From an uncultured Collinsella sp. (GTDB lineage Bacteria; Actinomycetota; Coriobacteriia; Coriobacteriales; Coriobacteriaceae), in NCBI GenBank assembly GCA_958421035.1, contig CATZKS010000036.1, positions 1 through 17,336 on the forward strand: a stretch of DNA of 17,336 nt, written 5' to 3'. The notes below the pieces were generated by a model. That model worked only from the letters and a program-made list of their open reading frames with translations. It was not told where the DNA came from and did no database searches. Shown piece after piece: positions 1 to 6,344 of this stretch. Within the stretch, counting starts at the first letter, position 1. Each line of letters starts with the position of its first letter. The position numbers and the translations under genes were made by a program.

Positions 1-98
1 GACTTGCAGCGACGGACCTCAGGACACTCTTACACCACGTCTGCGCGCGCGACCGTTAGGGACGACTCAAAATGGCAATTCCGGCACTTAGACGCTCT

Positions 99-128
99 CT
101 TCTTGAATGACTAGTTGTTAAAGAACAC
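99..128. repeat. Degenerate copy of the 805-844 palindromic repeat
   Basis: Aligned to 811-840 this stretch matches at 24 of 30 positions, with the central ACTAGT and the TTAAAGAAC arm conserved. Two of the changes (T108 and T116) would still pair as G-U in RNA, so the hairpin AATGACT/AGTTGTT can still form. It therefore looks like an older member of the same repeat family. The two copies lie about 700 bp apart, one on each side of the RHH gene. Confidence 0.6.
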
Positions 129-141
129 TCAGCGACTACTC

Positions 142-170
142 CAATTCGCGACACACTGTGTCGCGAATTG
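142..170. repeat. Perfect 14-bp inverted repeat, 1-nt centre
   Basis: The arm CAATTCGCGACACA (142-155) and its exact complement TGTGTCGCGAATTG (157-170) flank a single C at 156. An outer AGAACA (122-127) / TGTTCT (174-179) pair could extend a cruciform. There is no T-run after it and no gene close by, so a terminator is unlikely; it could be a protein-binding site or an extragenic palindrome. Confidence 0.75.
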
Positions 171-348
171 AGCTGTTCTCACCACCGAAGACCGGTGAAA
201 GCTCCAGGCCAGAATCTCGATAGTTTGTTAAAGTGCCCCCTCTGCAGGTTCAATGAGCGCTCATGTTCCAGACTGGAAAGCGAAGAAATATCGAAGCCAT
301 CGATGCTCATTTCCTATCGAAAAAACTAGTCAATACACGCTAATTAGC

Positions 349-390
349 TTGATAAACTGCTTGTATTTTTGTCTACAAAACTGTATACAA
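349..390 (+). promoter_or_regulatory. Promoter and candidate operator of the RHH gene
   Basis: Two overlapping sigma70-like promoters can be drawn, each with a 17-bp spacer: TTGATA (349-354) with TCTACA (372-377), and TTGTAT (361-366) with TATACA (384-389). Over the -10 region sits an inverted repeat, TTGTCTACA (369-377) and TGTATACAA (382-390), matching at 8 of 9 positions around a 4-bp spacer. RHH proteins commonly repress their own promoters through such short dyads, so autoregulation is a reasonable inference. The sites are read by eye, not mapped. Confidence 0.45.
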
Positions 391-443
391 AAAGAGATTC
401 CGAGAACCAGCGCTCGACATTATGTCAATCGATAGGAGGCGCT

Positions 444-710
444 ATGGACGCTAAGCAGCTCGAAAAGATGATGGGGTTTGCTCCCGGAGAGTTGGAGAAA
501 GCCGCGGAAGCGTACGAAAAAGATGAGTGGCCGAAAGGTCGAACCATCAAGTTGGGAAGGCCACCAATCTCCGATGAGCCGAGCGTCGTTTTATCAGCAC
601 GTGTGGGTGAATCGGTTCTTGAAGCGTTTGACGCAAAAGCAAAGCGCCATGGGCAAACACGTACGGAGCGACTCAGGGAGCTCATCACGCTCGATGCGAT
701 GATTGCCTAG
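444..710 (+). CDS. Ribbon-helix-helix (CopG/antitoxin-like) protein
   Basis: Encodes 88 residues. The ATG at 444 follows AGGAGG (433-438) at good spacing; an upstream in-frame ATG at 369 lies inside the promoter and lacks a ribosome binding site. The C-terminal half fits an RHH DNA-binding fold: strand SVVLSARV (about residues 47-54), helix ESVLEAFDAKAKRHG (about 56-70), turn at QTR and helix TERLRELITLD. The acidic, helical N-terminal part (about 1-32) could bind a partner. RHH proteins of this size are usually toxin-antitoxin antitoxins or plasmid-type repressors. No toxin gene lies on either side: upstream is repeats, downstream a hairpin and an opposite-strand gene. It is therefore an orphan antitoxin, a stand-alone repressor, or a copy whose partner has been lost. 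Fold confidence is moderate; partner and target are unknown. Confidence 0.7.
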   Translation: MDAKQLEKMMGFAPGELEKAAEAYEKDEWPKGRTIKLGRPPISDEPSVVLSARVGESVLEAFDAKAKRHGQTRTERLRELITLDAMIA

Positions 711-728
711 TCACCCGCCGACCAAACA

Positions 729-790
729 TGTACGTCAGCATCCAAAGTCGACATTTTTCGACATCTTTGGATGCTGGCGTACAGCTTTTT
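729..790 (+). terminator. Strong hairpin with T-run after the RHH gene
   Basis: Arms 729-747 and 765-783 pair over 19 bp with a single G-T wobble; an inner TCGA/TCGA (748-751, 758-761) extends the stem. TTTTT follows at 786-790, two bases after the stem, which fits an intrinsic terminator for the gene ending at 710. The stem is longer than most terminators, so it may also be a palindromic repeat serving as one. Confidence 0.65.
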
Positions 791-804
791 GCAACATAGT
801 CATC

Positions 805-844
805 GGGGACGTTCTTAAACGACTAGTCGTTAAAGAACGTCCCC
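805..844. repeat. 40-bp near-perfect palindrome (ACTAGT core)
   Basis: GGGGACGTTCTT (805-816) pairs with AAGAACGTCCCC (833-844), and AACGACT (818-824) with AGTCGTT (825-831). The only break is an A-A opposition at 817/832, and there is no spacer. It ends 10 bp beyond the tRNA-dihydrouridine synthase stop codon. No T-run follows on either strand, so termination alone does not explain it. A degenerate copy at 99-128 shows it is a repeat family. Confidence 0.8.
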
Positions 845-853
845 AACAACTAA

Positions 854-1813
854 CTAGCCGTGAAAGCGGGCTATGGGCGCAAGTGGCTGCTCGCGAAAGA
901 CGCGCTCGACGGCGGCGCGGTACTCGTCGACCTTTTTGGTCTTACGTACGAGCTTGTGAACGGTAGCGGGGTCGGCGAAAGCGCACTTGGCGTAGAACCA
1001 CCACTCCTTCATACGAAAGACCGCGTTGCCGCCAATCTCTTCTGCATAGGCTGCAAACAGCGTGTCGTGGAAACGCTGCAGTTCGGCTGCCGTGACAGCA
1101 GGACCGCCGTTGACCATACGAGCCAGAGCGGGGTTCGCGAGTAGGCCGCGTCCCAGCATTACATGGCGCGTGCCGGGATAGGCCTCCACCAGCGCGTCCA
1201 TATCCTCAAGATCGAAAATGTCGCCGTTATAGGCCACGGGGAACGGCGCACGCTCCAGCGTCTCGCCGTAAAACTCCTTGCGCGGCGATCCCGTATAGCG
1301 GTCCTTTTGCACGCGCGGGTGCACGATCAGCTCTGCCAACGGCATGCGGCAATACAGATCGAGCACACGCTCATACTCGTCATCGCGTTCCAACCCCAGC
1401 CTGGTCTTTACCGATACCGGCAACGGAGAACGCTCGCACACATCGCTCAAGAACACCTCGAGCTCGTCGAGGTTACGCAAGAAACCCGAGCCCTTGCCCT
1501 TTGCGACAACCGTCCCCGAGGGACACCCCAGGTTGAGATTGACCTCGCGATAGCCCATGTCGGCAAGCACGTGTGCTGCCCACACAAACTCGTCCGCATT
1601 CTTAGACATAAGCTGGGGGACGACATTGAGCCCCTGGTTATTGGCAGGATCAATCTCCTTAAACGCCTTGCCGCCAAAGCGGTTTCCCACCCGCGGCGGC
1701 GGCAAAAACGGCGTGTAATAACAATCGAGCGCGCCAAAGCACTCCGCATGCACGCGACGGAACACATGCCCGGTAATCCCCTCCATGGGGGCCAACGATA
1801 GAATCATCAACAT
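854..1813 (-). CDS. tRNA-dihydrouridine synthase
   Basis: A 319-residue FMN enzyme of the Dus family, which reduces specific uridines in the tRNA D-loop to dihydrouridine with NADPH. Visible hallmarks are the N-terminal LAPMEGIT (about 7-14), QLMS (67-70), the active-site loop NLGCPSGTV with catalytic Cys97, Lys136 in SVKTRLG, His165 in IVHPR, the phosphate-binding YNGDI and the MLGRG motif. The C-terminal helical RNA-binding domain looks complete, and length is normal. The first in-frame ATG is at 1813; a second two codons later (1807) would start MILSLAPMEG and is equally plausible, since GAGAG lies closer to the right distance from it. The gene follows the LysR gene by about 40 bp on the same strand, with a small hairpin (AAGGGG/CCCCTT, 1836-1850) between. 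The subfamily (DusA/B/C) cannot be set from sequence reading alone. Confidence 0.92.
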   Translation of the reverse strand: MLMILSLAPMEGITGHVFRRVHAECFGALDCYYTPFLPPPRVGNRFGGKAFKEIDPANNQGLNVVPQLMSKNADEFVWAAHVLADMGYREVNLNLGCPSGTVVAKGKGSGFLRNLDELEVFLSDVCERSPLPVSVKTRLGLERDDEYERVLDLYCRMPLAELIVHPRVQKDRYTGSPRKEFYGETLERAPFPVAYNGDIFDLEDMDALVEAYPGTRHVMLGRGLLANPALARMVNGGPAVTAAELQRFHDTLFAAYAEEIGGNAVFRMKEWWFYAKCAFADPATVHKLVRKTKKVDEYRAAVERVFREQPLAPIARFHG

Positions 1814-1852
1814 CTACTCTCAGATCAATGCGGCAAAGGGGCTGCCCCTTCA

Positions 1853-2734
1853 TCACATACTATTCAAGCGGTTCAGAAACTCTTCGCAGGCGCGGGAACG
1901 CAGGCGATATTTTTTCCACACCAGATACGACGCAATGGTAAGCGGCGGCTCAAATGGGACAAAACGCAGGTCGCTACATTCATCTATCTGCAGCAAGCTT
2001 CCAACGCTAACCGCACACGCGGCGCCCGAACGCACCAGATGCGACGCATTGCCGATAAGATCGAAATGCCCCACGATGTTGAACTCGTCGACACTGAGGA
2101 CGCCACTCGACCACGCTTCTAGGTCCAGCGCTCGATTCGTGGTGCGCGAACTCACCAGCAGCGGCATATTCGCCACGTCCGCAGGCGTCAGCACGTCCCG
2201 GCCACCCCATGGACCGCTCGCGGCGACAACGGCACCAACTCGATCCGCCTCGGGCATGCGAATCCATTCGTATTTCTCGACGTTAACGGGTTCCAGCAAC
2301 AACGCAAAGTCGAGCAGGCCACGCTCCAAGCGTTCCTCCACTGCATCGGCGTTACCGGTATAGAGCTCAATCGTCACTCCGGGATAATCCCGACGCAGCT
2401 CTGTAAAAGCATCGAGCACCCTCCGCATCGATTTGGTTTCGCCGGCGCCAATGCGGATAACGCCCGCAATGCCGAGCTCCCGATCCGCCAACTCCAGCTC
2501 GGTTTGCTCTACCAGCGAGACGATCTCCTCGGCGCGCTGGCGCAGGCGCATGCCATCGCTCGTGAGCACGCACGATCGATTGGTGCGCTCGAACAGCTCC
2601 ACACCCAGCTCGCGCTCAAGATCGGCAATCTGACGTGACAGCGTAGGCTGTGTCACGTGCAGCACATTTGCCGCCTCGGTCATGTTTTCTTCACGCGCCA
2701 CCGCCAAAAAGTAACGCAAAGTCCGTAGCTCCAT
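1853..2734 (-). CDS. LysR-family transcriptional regulator
   Basis: A 293-residue LTTR. The N-terminus MELRTLRYFLAVAREEN begins the classic winged helix-turn-helix (about residues 3-62) with recognition motif HVTQPTLSRQIADLE (26-40) and LGVELFER. The rest is the two-lobed effector-binding domain (about 90-290). The ATG at 2734 gives the standard family start; a TTG five codons upstream (2749) is possible but less typical. It is transcribed away from the aldo/keto reductase gene, with 137 bp between the two starts. LTTRs usually sense a small molecule and control the divergent neighbour, so the reductase-flavodoxin operon is the likely target. The ligand is unknown. Confidence 0.9.
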   Translation of the reverse strand: MELRTLRYFLAVAREENMTEAANVLHVTQPTLSRQIADLERELGVELFERTNRSCVLTSDGMRLRQRAEEIVSLVEQTELELADRELGIAGVIRIGAGETKSMRRVLDAFTELRRDYPGVTIELYTGNADAVEERLERGLLDFALLLEPVNVEKYEWIRMPEADRVGAVVAASGPWGGRDVLTPADVANMPLLVSSRTTNRALDLEAWSSGVLSVDEFNIVGHFDLIGNASHLVRSGAACAVSVGSLLQIDECSDLRFVPFEPPLTIASYLVWKKYRLRSRACEEFLNRLNSM

Positions 2735-2871
2735 TGCACCCCAACTCAATCAAGGAATCCCGCCTGCTAGCCATTTGATATTCGCATACCCAGCAAGTCG
2801 ATATAAGCAATATACATTATCAACCTATCAACGTACGCTATAGCCATCCCCTCAAGAACAAGGAGAACGGC
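2735..2871. promoter_or_regulatory. Divergent LysR / aldo-keto reductase control region
   Basis: This AT-rich gap separates two divergent starts. Around 2800-2820 lies an ATATAAGCAATATACATTAT stretch with several overlapping AT-rich half-sites that could suit a T-N11-A type LTTR box, and two ATCAAC repeats follow (2819-2832). The strong ribosome binding site AAGGAG (2860-2865) precedes the reductase ATG. The exact operator and -35/-10 boxes cannot be fixed by eye. Confidence 0.4.
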
Positions 2872-3891
2872 ATGCAGTACACAGCCCTCGGACATTCCGG
2901 CATCAAAGTCTCTAAACTCTGCCTGGGAGGCATGAGCTTTGGCGAGCCCGACCCCGGCCATCACCAGTGGACCATCGGACCCGACGACACACGCGCTGTC
3001 ATCAAACGCGCGCTCGACGTCGGCATCAACTTTATCGATACCGCCAACTGCTACGCCTCTGGCACGAGCGAAGAGTACATCGGCGCCGCACTTCGCGATC
3101 TAGGCATTGCGCGCGAAGACGTCGTCCTTGCCAGCAAAGTCCACTTTAACGAGGGTGGCCTTTCCGCCGCGGCCATCAAGCGTGAGATCGAAGGCTCGCT
3201 CAAACGCTTGGGCACCGATTACCTAGACCTCTACATCATCCACCGCTTCGATTACGACGTTCCCATGGAAGAGACCATGGAGGCACTCAATGACCTGGTA
3301 CGCGAGGGCAAAGTTCGCGCACTCGGCGCCAGCGCTATGTATGCTTACCAGCTGCACAACCTGCAGATCGTCGCGCACGACCACGGATGGGCGCCCTTTA
3401 CGAGCATGCAGTGCCACTGCAACCTGCTGTACCGAGAGGACGAGCGGGAGATGATTCCGGTGTGCCGCCAGTTTGACATGGCCCTTACGCCATACAGCCC
3501 CCTGGCGTCGGGACACCTCTGCCGCCCAACGTGGGAAAGCTCGAGCACACGCGGCACCACCGACACAACCATGGTAAACAAGTATGACCATGACCGTGCC
3601 ATCGACATGCCCATCGTTGAGCGCGTGGCCAAAGTTGCCGCCGATCACGACGTACCGATGCCGCAGATTGCGCTGGCGTGGCACTGGGCGCGTGGGGTCG
3701 AGGCGCCCATCGTGGGTTGCTCCAAGCCCGAGCGAGTCGACGACGCCGTGGCAGCGCTCGACGTAACGCTCTCCCCCGCCGAGATCGACTTCCTCGAGGA
3801 GCTTTATCAACCGCACGCACTCGTTGGTCCCAAGGCCCGTCCCGGCGAAAAGCCGCTTGCCGGCACTACCAAAGTCAAAACCGCAAAGTGA
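2872..3891 (+). CDS. Aldo/keto reductase
   Basis: A 339-residue NADPH-dependent oxidoreductase with the AKR (beta/alpha)8 barrel. The catalytic tetrad is visible: Asp56 and Tyr61 in FIDTANCY, Lys89 in LASKVHF and His124 in YIIHRFD. The C-terminal cofactor region has LTPYSPLASG, and IVGCSKPERVDDAV (about 285) as the 2'-phosphate-binding segment. Length and motifs are those of the YajO/Tas-like AKR group acting on small aldehydes or ketones. It starts at an ATG after AAGGAG. Four bases separate its TGA from the next ATG, so the miniprotein and probably the flavodoxin are co-transcribed with it. The substrate cannot be deduced. Confidence 0.93.
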   Translation: MQYTALGHSGIKVSKLCLGGMSFGEPDPGHHQWTIGPDDTRAVIKRALDVGINFIDTANCYASGTSEEYIGAALRDLGIAREDVVLASKVHFNEGGLSAAAIKREIEGSLKRLGTDYLDLYIIHRFDYDVPMEETMEALNDLVREGKVRALGASAMYAYQLHNLQIVAHDHGWAPFTSMQCHCNLLYREDEREMIPVCRQFDMALTPYSPLASGHLCRPTWESSSTRGTTDTTMVNKYDHDRAIDMPIVERVAKVAADHDVPMPQIALAWHWARGVEAPIVGCSKPERVDDAVAALDVTLSPAEIDFLEELYQPHALVGPKARPGEKPLAGTTKVKTAK

Positions 3892-3895
3892 CGAC

Positions 3896-4135
3896 ATGGA
3901 CGACAACATCATCGACGGCCTACACGACGTCGGCTGCAGCGAAGTTCTCATCGAGCTGTACGGCTCGGCCACCAGCGACTGCGCGCGCATTTGTCTACTA
4001 AAACGGTATCGTCGCGAATTGCTCGACGATATTCACTCGGGGCAGCAGAAACTCGAGCGCCTTGACTATCTCATCTACCGGCTACGCAACGCCTCAACCG
4101 AATGCAGGACAAACCGCACAGCATCGCGGTCATAA
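3896..4135 (+). CDS. Conserved-looking helical miniprotein between reductase and flavodoxin
   Basis: Encodes 79 residues, starting at the ATG four bases after the reductase stop; a start further upstream in this frame would overlap the reductase. The ribosome binding site is weak, so translation may be coupled. The protein is almost wholly helical: an N-terminal IIDGLHDVGCSEVLIELY segment (5-22), then LLKRYRRELLDDIHSGQQKLERLDYLIYRLR (about 34-64). The second part resembles the C-terminal dimerising helix of MerR regulators, where an R-x-LL-x-x-I...LDYLI pattern is common, but no DNA-binding domain is present. It may be a small partner of the redox enzymes or of a regulator. The last dozen residues (polar, Thr/Arg-rich) look less constrained. 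Function unknown. Confidence 0.7.
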   Translation: MDDNIIDGLHDVGCSEVLIELYGSATSDCARICLLKRYRRELLDDIHSGQQKLERLDYLIYRLRNASTECRTNRTASRS

Positions 4136-4193
4136 GACAGCGCCAAATGCACCTCAGCATAAGGCCCAAACCGCAGCAACGAAAGGAACTCCA

Positions 4194-4667
4194 TTGGCTA
4201 AGACACTCGTGACATATTTCAGCGCAACGGGAACCACGAAGGACGTTGCATGTCGTCTGGCTCGTATGGCGGACAGCGACCTGTTCGCCATTGTACCCGC
4301 CGATCCATACACAAGCGCCGACCTTGACTGGCGTGACAAACAGAGCCGCAGCACACTCGAGGCAGCCGACCCCTCCTGCCGTCCTGCCATAACCTCCAGA
4401 GTCGAGCATATCGAAGACTACGACATCATCTTTTTGGGATTTCCCATCTGGTGGTACGTGGCGCCGGCGATTGTCAACACATTCCTCGAGTCTTACGACC
4501 TGACAGGCAAAACAATCGTCCTGTTTGCCACCTCGGGCGGGAGCGGAATGGGCAAGACGGCGTCGACCCTTAGGGCAAGCGCTCTGGGTGCAAAGATTGT
4601 CGACGGCGGTATTCTCAACAACGTAAGCGACACCGAACTCAAGAAGTTCGCGGCAAGATACCTCTAA
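4194..4667 (+). CDS. Flavodoxin-like FMN protein
   Basis: A 157-residue flavodoxin fold. The start is TTG at 4194, six bases after AAAGGA; earlier in-frame ATGs would add an N-terminal tail overlapping the preceding gene. The N-terminus AKTLVTYFSATGTTKDVA is the first beta strand and FMN phosphate loop (SATGTT, about 9-14). DIIFLGFPIWWYVAP (about 80-94) gives the flavin-stacking aromatic loop, and TIVLFATSGGSGMGKT (about 111-126) the third flavin loop. It most resembles the flavodoxin_4 type found in anaerobes beside aldo/keto reductases. It probably passes electrons to or from a partner reductase in the cytoplasm. It lies 58 bp after the miniprotein and is probably the last gene of the LysR-controlled operon. 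Confidence 0.9.
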   Translation: MAKTLVTYFSATGTTKDVACRLARMADSDLFAIVPADPYTSADLDWRDKQSRSTLEAADPSCRPAITSRVEHIEDYDIIFLGFPIWWYVAPAIVNTFLESYDLTGKTIVLFATSGGSGMGKTASTLRASALGAKIVDGGILNNVSDTELKKFAARYL

Positions 4668-4937
4668 CGCGACAAAGACCAACAAATCGACGGGAAAACC
4701 ATTCGCCTCCGATTTGCTGGTGTCCACGAACAGCAAATGGGGCCGCTTCACAGCGGCTCCCTCGCTTGCCACTTTTCCCTTGGTAGCGGCTTCATACTCT
4801 AAAAGATGGCGCCCACGATCAAGCGATCACCAATACCATGCCGTTGACACTACGTTTGAACAACAGACACCCTCCACTCATCTATACTCAAGAGCGTGTG
4901 CACATCGCCCCCGAAAAACGATGAGAGTCGAGGCCCC
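4668..4937. other. Gap holding a possible promoter
   Basis: No gene is seen. A hairpin GCCGCT/AGCGGC lies near 4744-4759 with flanking G and C runs but no tight T-run, so it is at best a weak terminator for the flavodoxin operon. A good -10 box TATACT is at 4883-4888; the nearest -35-like elements (TTGACA 4844-4849, TTGAAC 4856-4861) are too far for a standard spacer, so the promoter is tentative. Confidence 0.35.
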
Positions 4938-6071
4938 ATGCAGCAGCTCACCGAACAAGAAAAGAAACGCATCCAGCGGTACTGCACATACCCCAAGATC
5001 GCAGCGACCGCACTCGTCATGTCGTTCGTGGCATGCCTGTTGATGTTGCCGCTCCAAATGATTAACGATATCGCGTTCCACCAAAAAGAATTCCAACCCG
5101 CGGGCATATATACCGCCATCGCACTCACCGTTATCGAACTCGCCATCTTTTGCTATTGCGCTCTTGCGCCGCGCTTTGGAATGCAGGGCAAACAGTGGAA
5201 GGAGCTGCAGAGCAGGCTCGCGGTAGCCCAGACCAACAAGGACCGTTCCGCGGAGGTCGCCGGCGTGCTTGCCACGCAAGCTGCCGGCCGCCTGCTCAAG
5301 AACAGCGATAACGATCTCGCGCGCAACCTGGGCGGTGCCGCCGAGGTCGCCGGCGCCGTAGGGGCAGTCGCCACGGCGGCAGACGTGCTGGCCGAGACCT
5401 CGAGCAATGCCGAGGCCATGGCAAACGCATACGGCGTGGCGATTCCAAGCGTCAAGAAGCAGGTCATAGCTCTCGCGGTGGCGCCCGCCATTGTGCTGCT
5501 TGGCGTCTATATCCCACAGTTTGTCCAGGGAAATAACGCGCTTCAGGTAAGAAAGGCTGCAGCCGCCGAGCAGCTCGCCATCGCGCAAGATGCCTTGGAG
5601 CCCGTGTGCGAACGCGTCGCAGCAGACGACCCATACGAGTCGTATCACGACTACGGCTACCGCATAATCGGTTATCTACGCGATAATGACCTCGGCGCTC
5701 AAGCAGCCTATATCTACCTTTCTTTTGATGTAGACGGCACGCTCACGGACGTCGATTACGTCAGTCAGATCGACCCCGAGGCAAGCCTTGCAGACAATCT
5801 CGCCCGCGCCGAGCAGGATATCGCGACGCTCTGTGCCCCGCTCAATGGGCTGGACGTTTCCGTTGCCACACCGGACCTCCTCACGCCATGCAGCCTGTCG
5901 GATGAATTTAAACAGGCATTTTTAGCCGGATCCCTATATGAAGAAATCAGCATCAAGGCGGAGGACGAATCTATCAAGTCGTACTACACCTTTGACACCG
6001 AGCCCAAGGAAGAGTTCGACGAATACACCCACCCGGAAATTAGGCTCATGCTCTCTGCAAAGAAGAACTAA
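4938..6071 (+). CDS. Uncharacterised three-helix membrane protein with extracytoplasmic domain
   Basis: Encodes 377 residues from the ATG at 4938, behind GAGG (4930-4933). A GTG 14 codons upstream is also open but lies only eight bases after a TATACT box, so it is less likely. Membrane segments are predicted at about 20-42, 55-78 and 174-196. Between the second and third lies an Ala-rich, coiled-coil-like stretch (about 86-165) with repeated AEVAG motifs. The C-terminal 180 residues are hydrophilic and acidic, without a recognised domain; they contain two Cys (near CAPLNG and CSLSDE) and probably lie outside. The string FDVDGTLTD recalls HAD phosphatase motif I, but the other HAD motifs are missing and it sits in what looks like a beta-rich surface domain. 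No family is recognised. It stands alone, with the foldback element downstream. Confidence 0.75.
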   Translation: MQQLTEQEKKRIQRYCTYPKIAATALVMSFVACLLMLPLQMINDIAFHQKEFQPAGIYTAIALTVIELAIFCYCALAPRFGMQGKQWKELQSRLAVAQTNKDRSAEVAGVLATQAAGRLLKNSDNDLARNLGGAAEVAGAVGAVATAADVLAETSSNAEAMANAYGVAIPSVKKQVIALAVAPAIVLLGVYIPQFVQGNNALQVRKAAAAEQLAIAQDALEPVCERVAADDPYESYHDYGYRIIGYLRDNDLGAQAAYIYLSFDVDGTLTDVDYVSQIDPEASLADNLARAEQDIATLCAPLNGLDVSVATPDLLTPCSLSDEFKQAFLAGSLYEEISIKAEDESIKSYYTFDTEPKEEFDEYTHPEIRLMLSAKKN

Positions 6072-6113
6072 AGGCTTACGCTCTAATTGCCGCTCGCAAA
6101 CATCGTCTATATC

Positions 6114-6297
6114 TCGAGGTCTAATACTTTTCCGAGAAGTGAACGGCTGTATTTGGACCCCCGAAGCATCGACATTTTCTGACGCCAAAACCGCAGGATT
6201 CAACAATCAAAACCGCAGGAAATTGCATCTCGAAAGTGTCGACGCTTCGGGGGTCCATTTTGACTCGTTCACTTCTCGGAAAAGTATTAGACCTCGA
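6114..6297. repeat. 184-bp foldback (MITE-like) element
   Basis: Outer arms 6114-6144 and 6267-6297 are exact 31-bp reverse complements. They continue inward as imperfect complements (6145-6179 with 6232-6266, about three-quarters matching, including GGACCCCCGAAGC). The 52-bp centre carries two direct copies of CAAAACCGCAGGA (6186-6198 and 6208-6220) with a 22-bp period. The element has no ORF of its own, lies between a plus-strand gene end (6071) and a minus-strand gene end (6343), and could fold into a long hairpin. It looks like a non-autonomous mobile or extragenic repeat. Confidence 0.85.
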
Positions 6298-6312
6298 ATT
6301 CACAAGACGCTC

Positions 6313-6344
6313 AATGTGACAAAGGGACCGTCCCTTGTCACATT
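6313..6344. repeat. GTGACAAAGGGAC / GTCCCTTGTCAC dyad
   Basis: AATGTGACAAAGGGAC (6313-6328) pairs with GTCCCTTGTCACATT (6330-6344) with one bulged A. It overlaps the stop codon of the ABC permease half (6343-6345). On that gene's strand the hairpin is not followed by a T-run. It may end or stabilise the transcript, but the shape also suits a small extragenic palindrome, a type I recall in many anaerobic Gram-positive genomes. Confidence 0.7.

Larger units (their letters stand above)
1..443. other. Gene-free, repeat-rich left edge
   Basis: No convincing gene lies here; a 60-codon frame at 253-435 has no ribosome binding site and no protein-like character. The stretch holds a degenerate copy of the 805-844 palindrome (99-128), a perfect 14-bp inverted repeat (142-170), a short CACCG/CGGTG hairpin (183-197), a 12-bp palindrome ATGAGCGCTCAT (253-264) and the promoter/operator of the downstream RHH gene (349-390). 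The 253-264 palindrome could be a regulator site, but nothing nearby supports that. Confidence 0.6.

Noticed and set aside
253..435. 60-codon plus-strand frame before the RHH gene
   Set aside because: It has no ribosome binding site, runs through the promoter/operator and has no protein-like pattern.
1163..1801. 212-codon plus-strand frame
   Set aside because: It lies wholly antisense to the tRNA-dihydrouridine synthase, has no ribosome binding site, and reads with no recognisable domain.
3223..3990. 255-codon minus-strand frame
   Set aside because: It is antisense to the aldo/keto reductase, which has a full catalytic tetrad and a good start.
5720..5760. HAD phosphatase motif (FDVDGTLTD) in the membrane protein
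   Set aside because: HAD motifs II-IV are not found and the position in an outer, beta-like domain is wrong for a cytosolic phosphatase; a chance match.
6114..6297. CRISPR array suggested by the repeated CAAAACCGCAGGA
   Set aside because: There are only two 13-bp copies with a 9-bp spacer inside a foldback, and no cas genes.
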